Positions 13,633-13,695 of a stretch of DNA of 13,695 nucleotides are shown here, piece after piece. Numbering within the stretch: position 1 is the first letter of the stretch; each line of letters begins with the position of its first letter. The stretch covers positions 1-13,695 of the forward strand of contig JAOUMI010000008.1 of the NCBI GenBank assembly GCA_029881555.1, given 5' to 3'. A program made the translations under genes and the position numbers. Origin of the DNA: Candidatus Bathyarchaeota archaeon (lineage in GTDB: Archaea > Thermoproteota > Bathyarchaeia > Bathyarchaeales > Bathyarchaeaceae). The notes beneath the pieces were generated by a model. The model saw only the letters and a program-made list of their open reading frames with translations. It did no database searches and was not told the origin of the DNA.

Positions 13633-13673
13633 GTTATTATTAAAGGGTTTTATGTTTCGTTCACGTTAGAGGT
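13633..13673 (+). promoter_or_regulatory. Promoter and SD for a gene leaving the window
   Basis: TTATTATTAAAG at 13633-13644 resembles a TATA box, and GAGGT at 13669-13673 lies 7 nt before an ATG at 13681. The intergenic region also contains AATAAC (13607-13612) and GTTATT (13633-13638) as a short inverted repeat between the two divergent promoters. Confidence 0.45.
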
Positions 13674-13680
13674 CCGTGTG

Positions 13681-13695
13681 ATGTCCACTCTGGGA
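13681..13695 (+). CDS. First codons of a gene divergent from cooC (partial)
   Basis: ATG at 13681 begins a frame reading M-S-T-L-G to the window edge. It is supported by the GAGGT 7 nt upstream and the TATA-like element before it. Five codons are too few to identify a product. Its position divergent from the cooC-like gene makes it worth checking for a CO-dehydrogenase-related function. Confidence 0.45.

Noticed and set aside
1..13695. CRISPR array, insertion sequence or prophage
   Set aside because: No regularly spaced repeats, transposase, integrase, terminal inverted repeats or target duplications were seen in reading both strands.

Overview
The window is archaeal. Several genes support this: threonyl-tRNA synthetase of the archaeal type with its own N-terminal editing domain, prolyl-tRNA synthetase of the archaeal/eukaryotic type, the eukaryote-like ribosomal protein eS26, a PDCD5-family DNA-binding protein, a surface protein rich in N-glycosylation sequons, and TATA-type promoters about 25 bp before likely start sites. 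eS26, a CooC-type ATPase and QueT together fit a Thermoproteota lineage such as Bathyarchaeia. This placement is an inference from gene content, not a phylogeny. Genes are tightly packed, many start at TTG, GTG or perhaps CTG behind strong Shine-Dalgarno (SD) sequences, and several pairs converge with fewer than 10 bp between them.

Layout. 1-1000 (+): the tail of an unidentified upstream frame, the PDCD5 homologue, and then a poorly conserved-looking stretch holding a possible PIN-domain remnant and a small two-helix membrane protein that appears frameshifted. 997-1524 (-): queT, a predicted transporter for a deazaguanine precursor (archaeosine/queuosine salvage), with a leader that can fold onto its own ribosome binding site. 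1698-2444 (+): a membrane-anchored surface protein with two tandem beta-type repeats. 2478-7456 (-): a run of five genes: ornithine cyclodeaminase/alanine dehydrogenase-like protein, branched-chain aminotransferase, ThrRS, a small zinc-finger-like protein, and a PfkB kinase. ilvE and its partner seem to have their own promoter. 7552-8835: eS26, a CDP-alcohol phosphatidyltransferase and a DUF1805 protein, arranged around two bidirectional TATA regions. 8839-10281 (-): proS.

10439-11786 (+) is the most interesting unit. A DtxR/MntR-family regulator with rewritten metal-ligand positions and a Cys-rich tail abuts a gene for a putative Mn/heavy-metal exporter (DUF2899/ArsP_2 type). A perfect 15-bp palindrome resembling a DtxR box lies just upstream. 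This looks like a self-contained metal-efflux operon. 11953-12797 (+): a thioredoxin with a charged N-terminal helix, and a CoA-binding (YccU-like) protein. 12802-13563 (-): a CooC-like nickel-insertion ATPase with a CxC motif but with Arg at the signature Lys of its deviant Walker A motif. A divergent gene appears to begin at 13681.

Most of the window is housekeeping: translation, lipid headgroup synthesis, amino-acid metabolism and redox. No CRISPR array, tRNA, rRNA, insertion sequence or complete toxin-antitoxin pair was found. No large undescribed defence or mobile system is visible. The candidate novelties are regulatory (queT leader, metal-efflux operator, CTG start of thrS) or concern small unannotated proteins.
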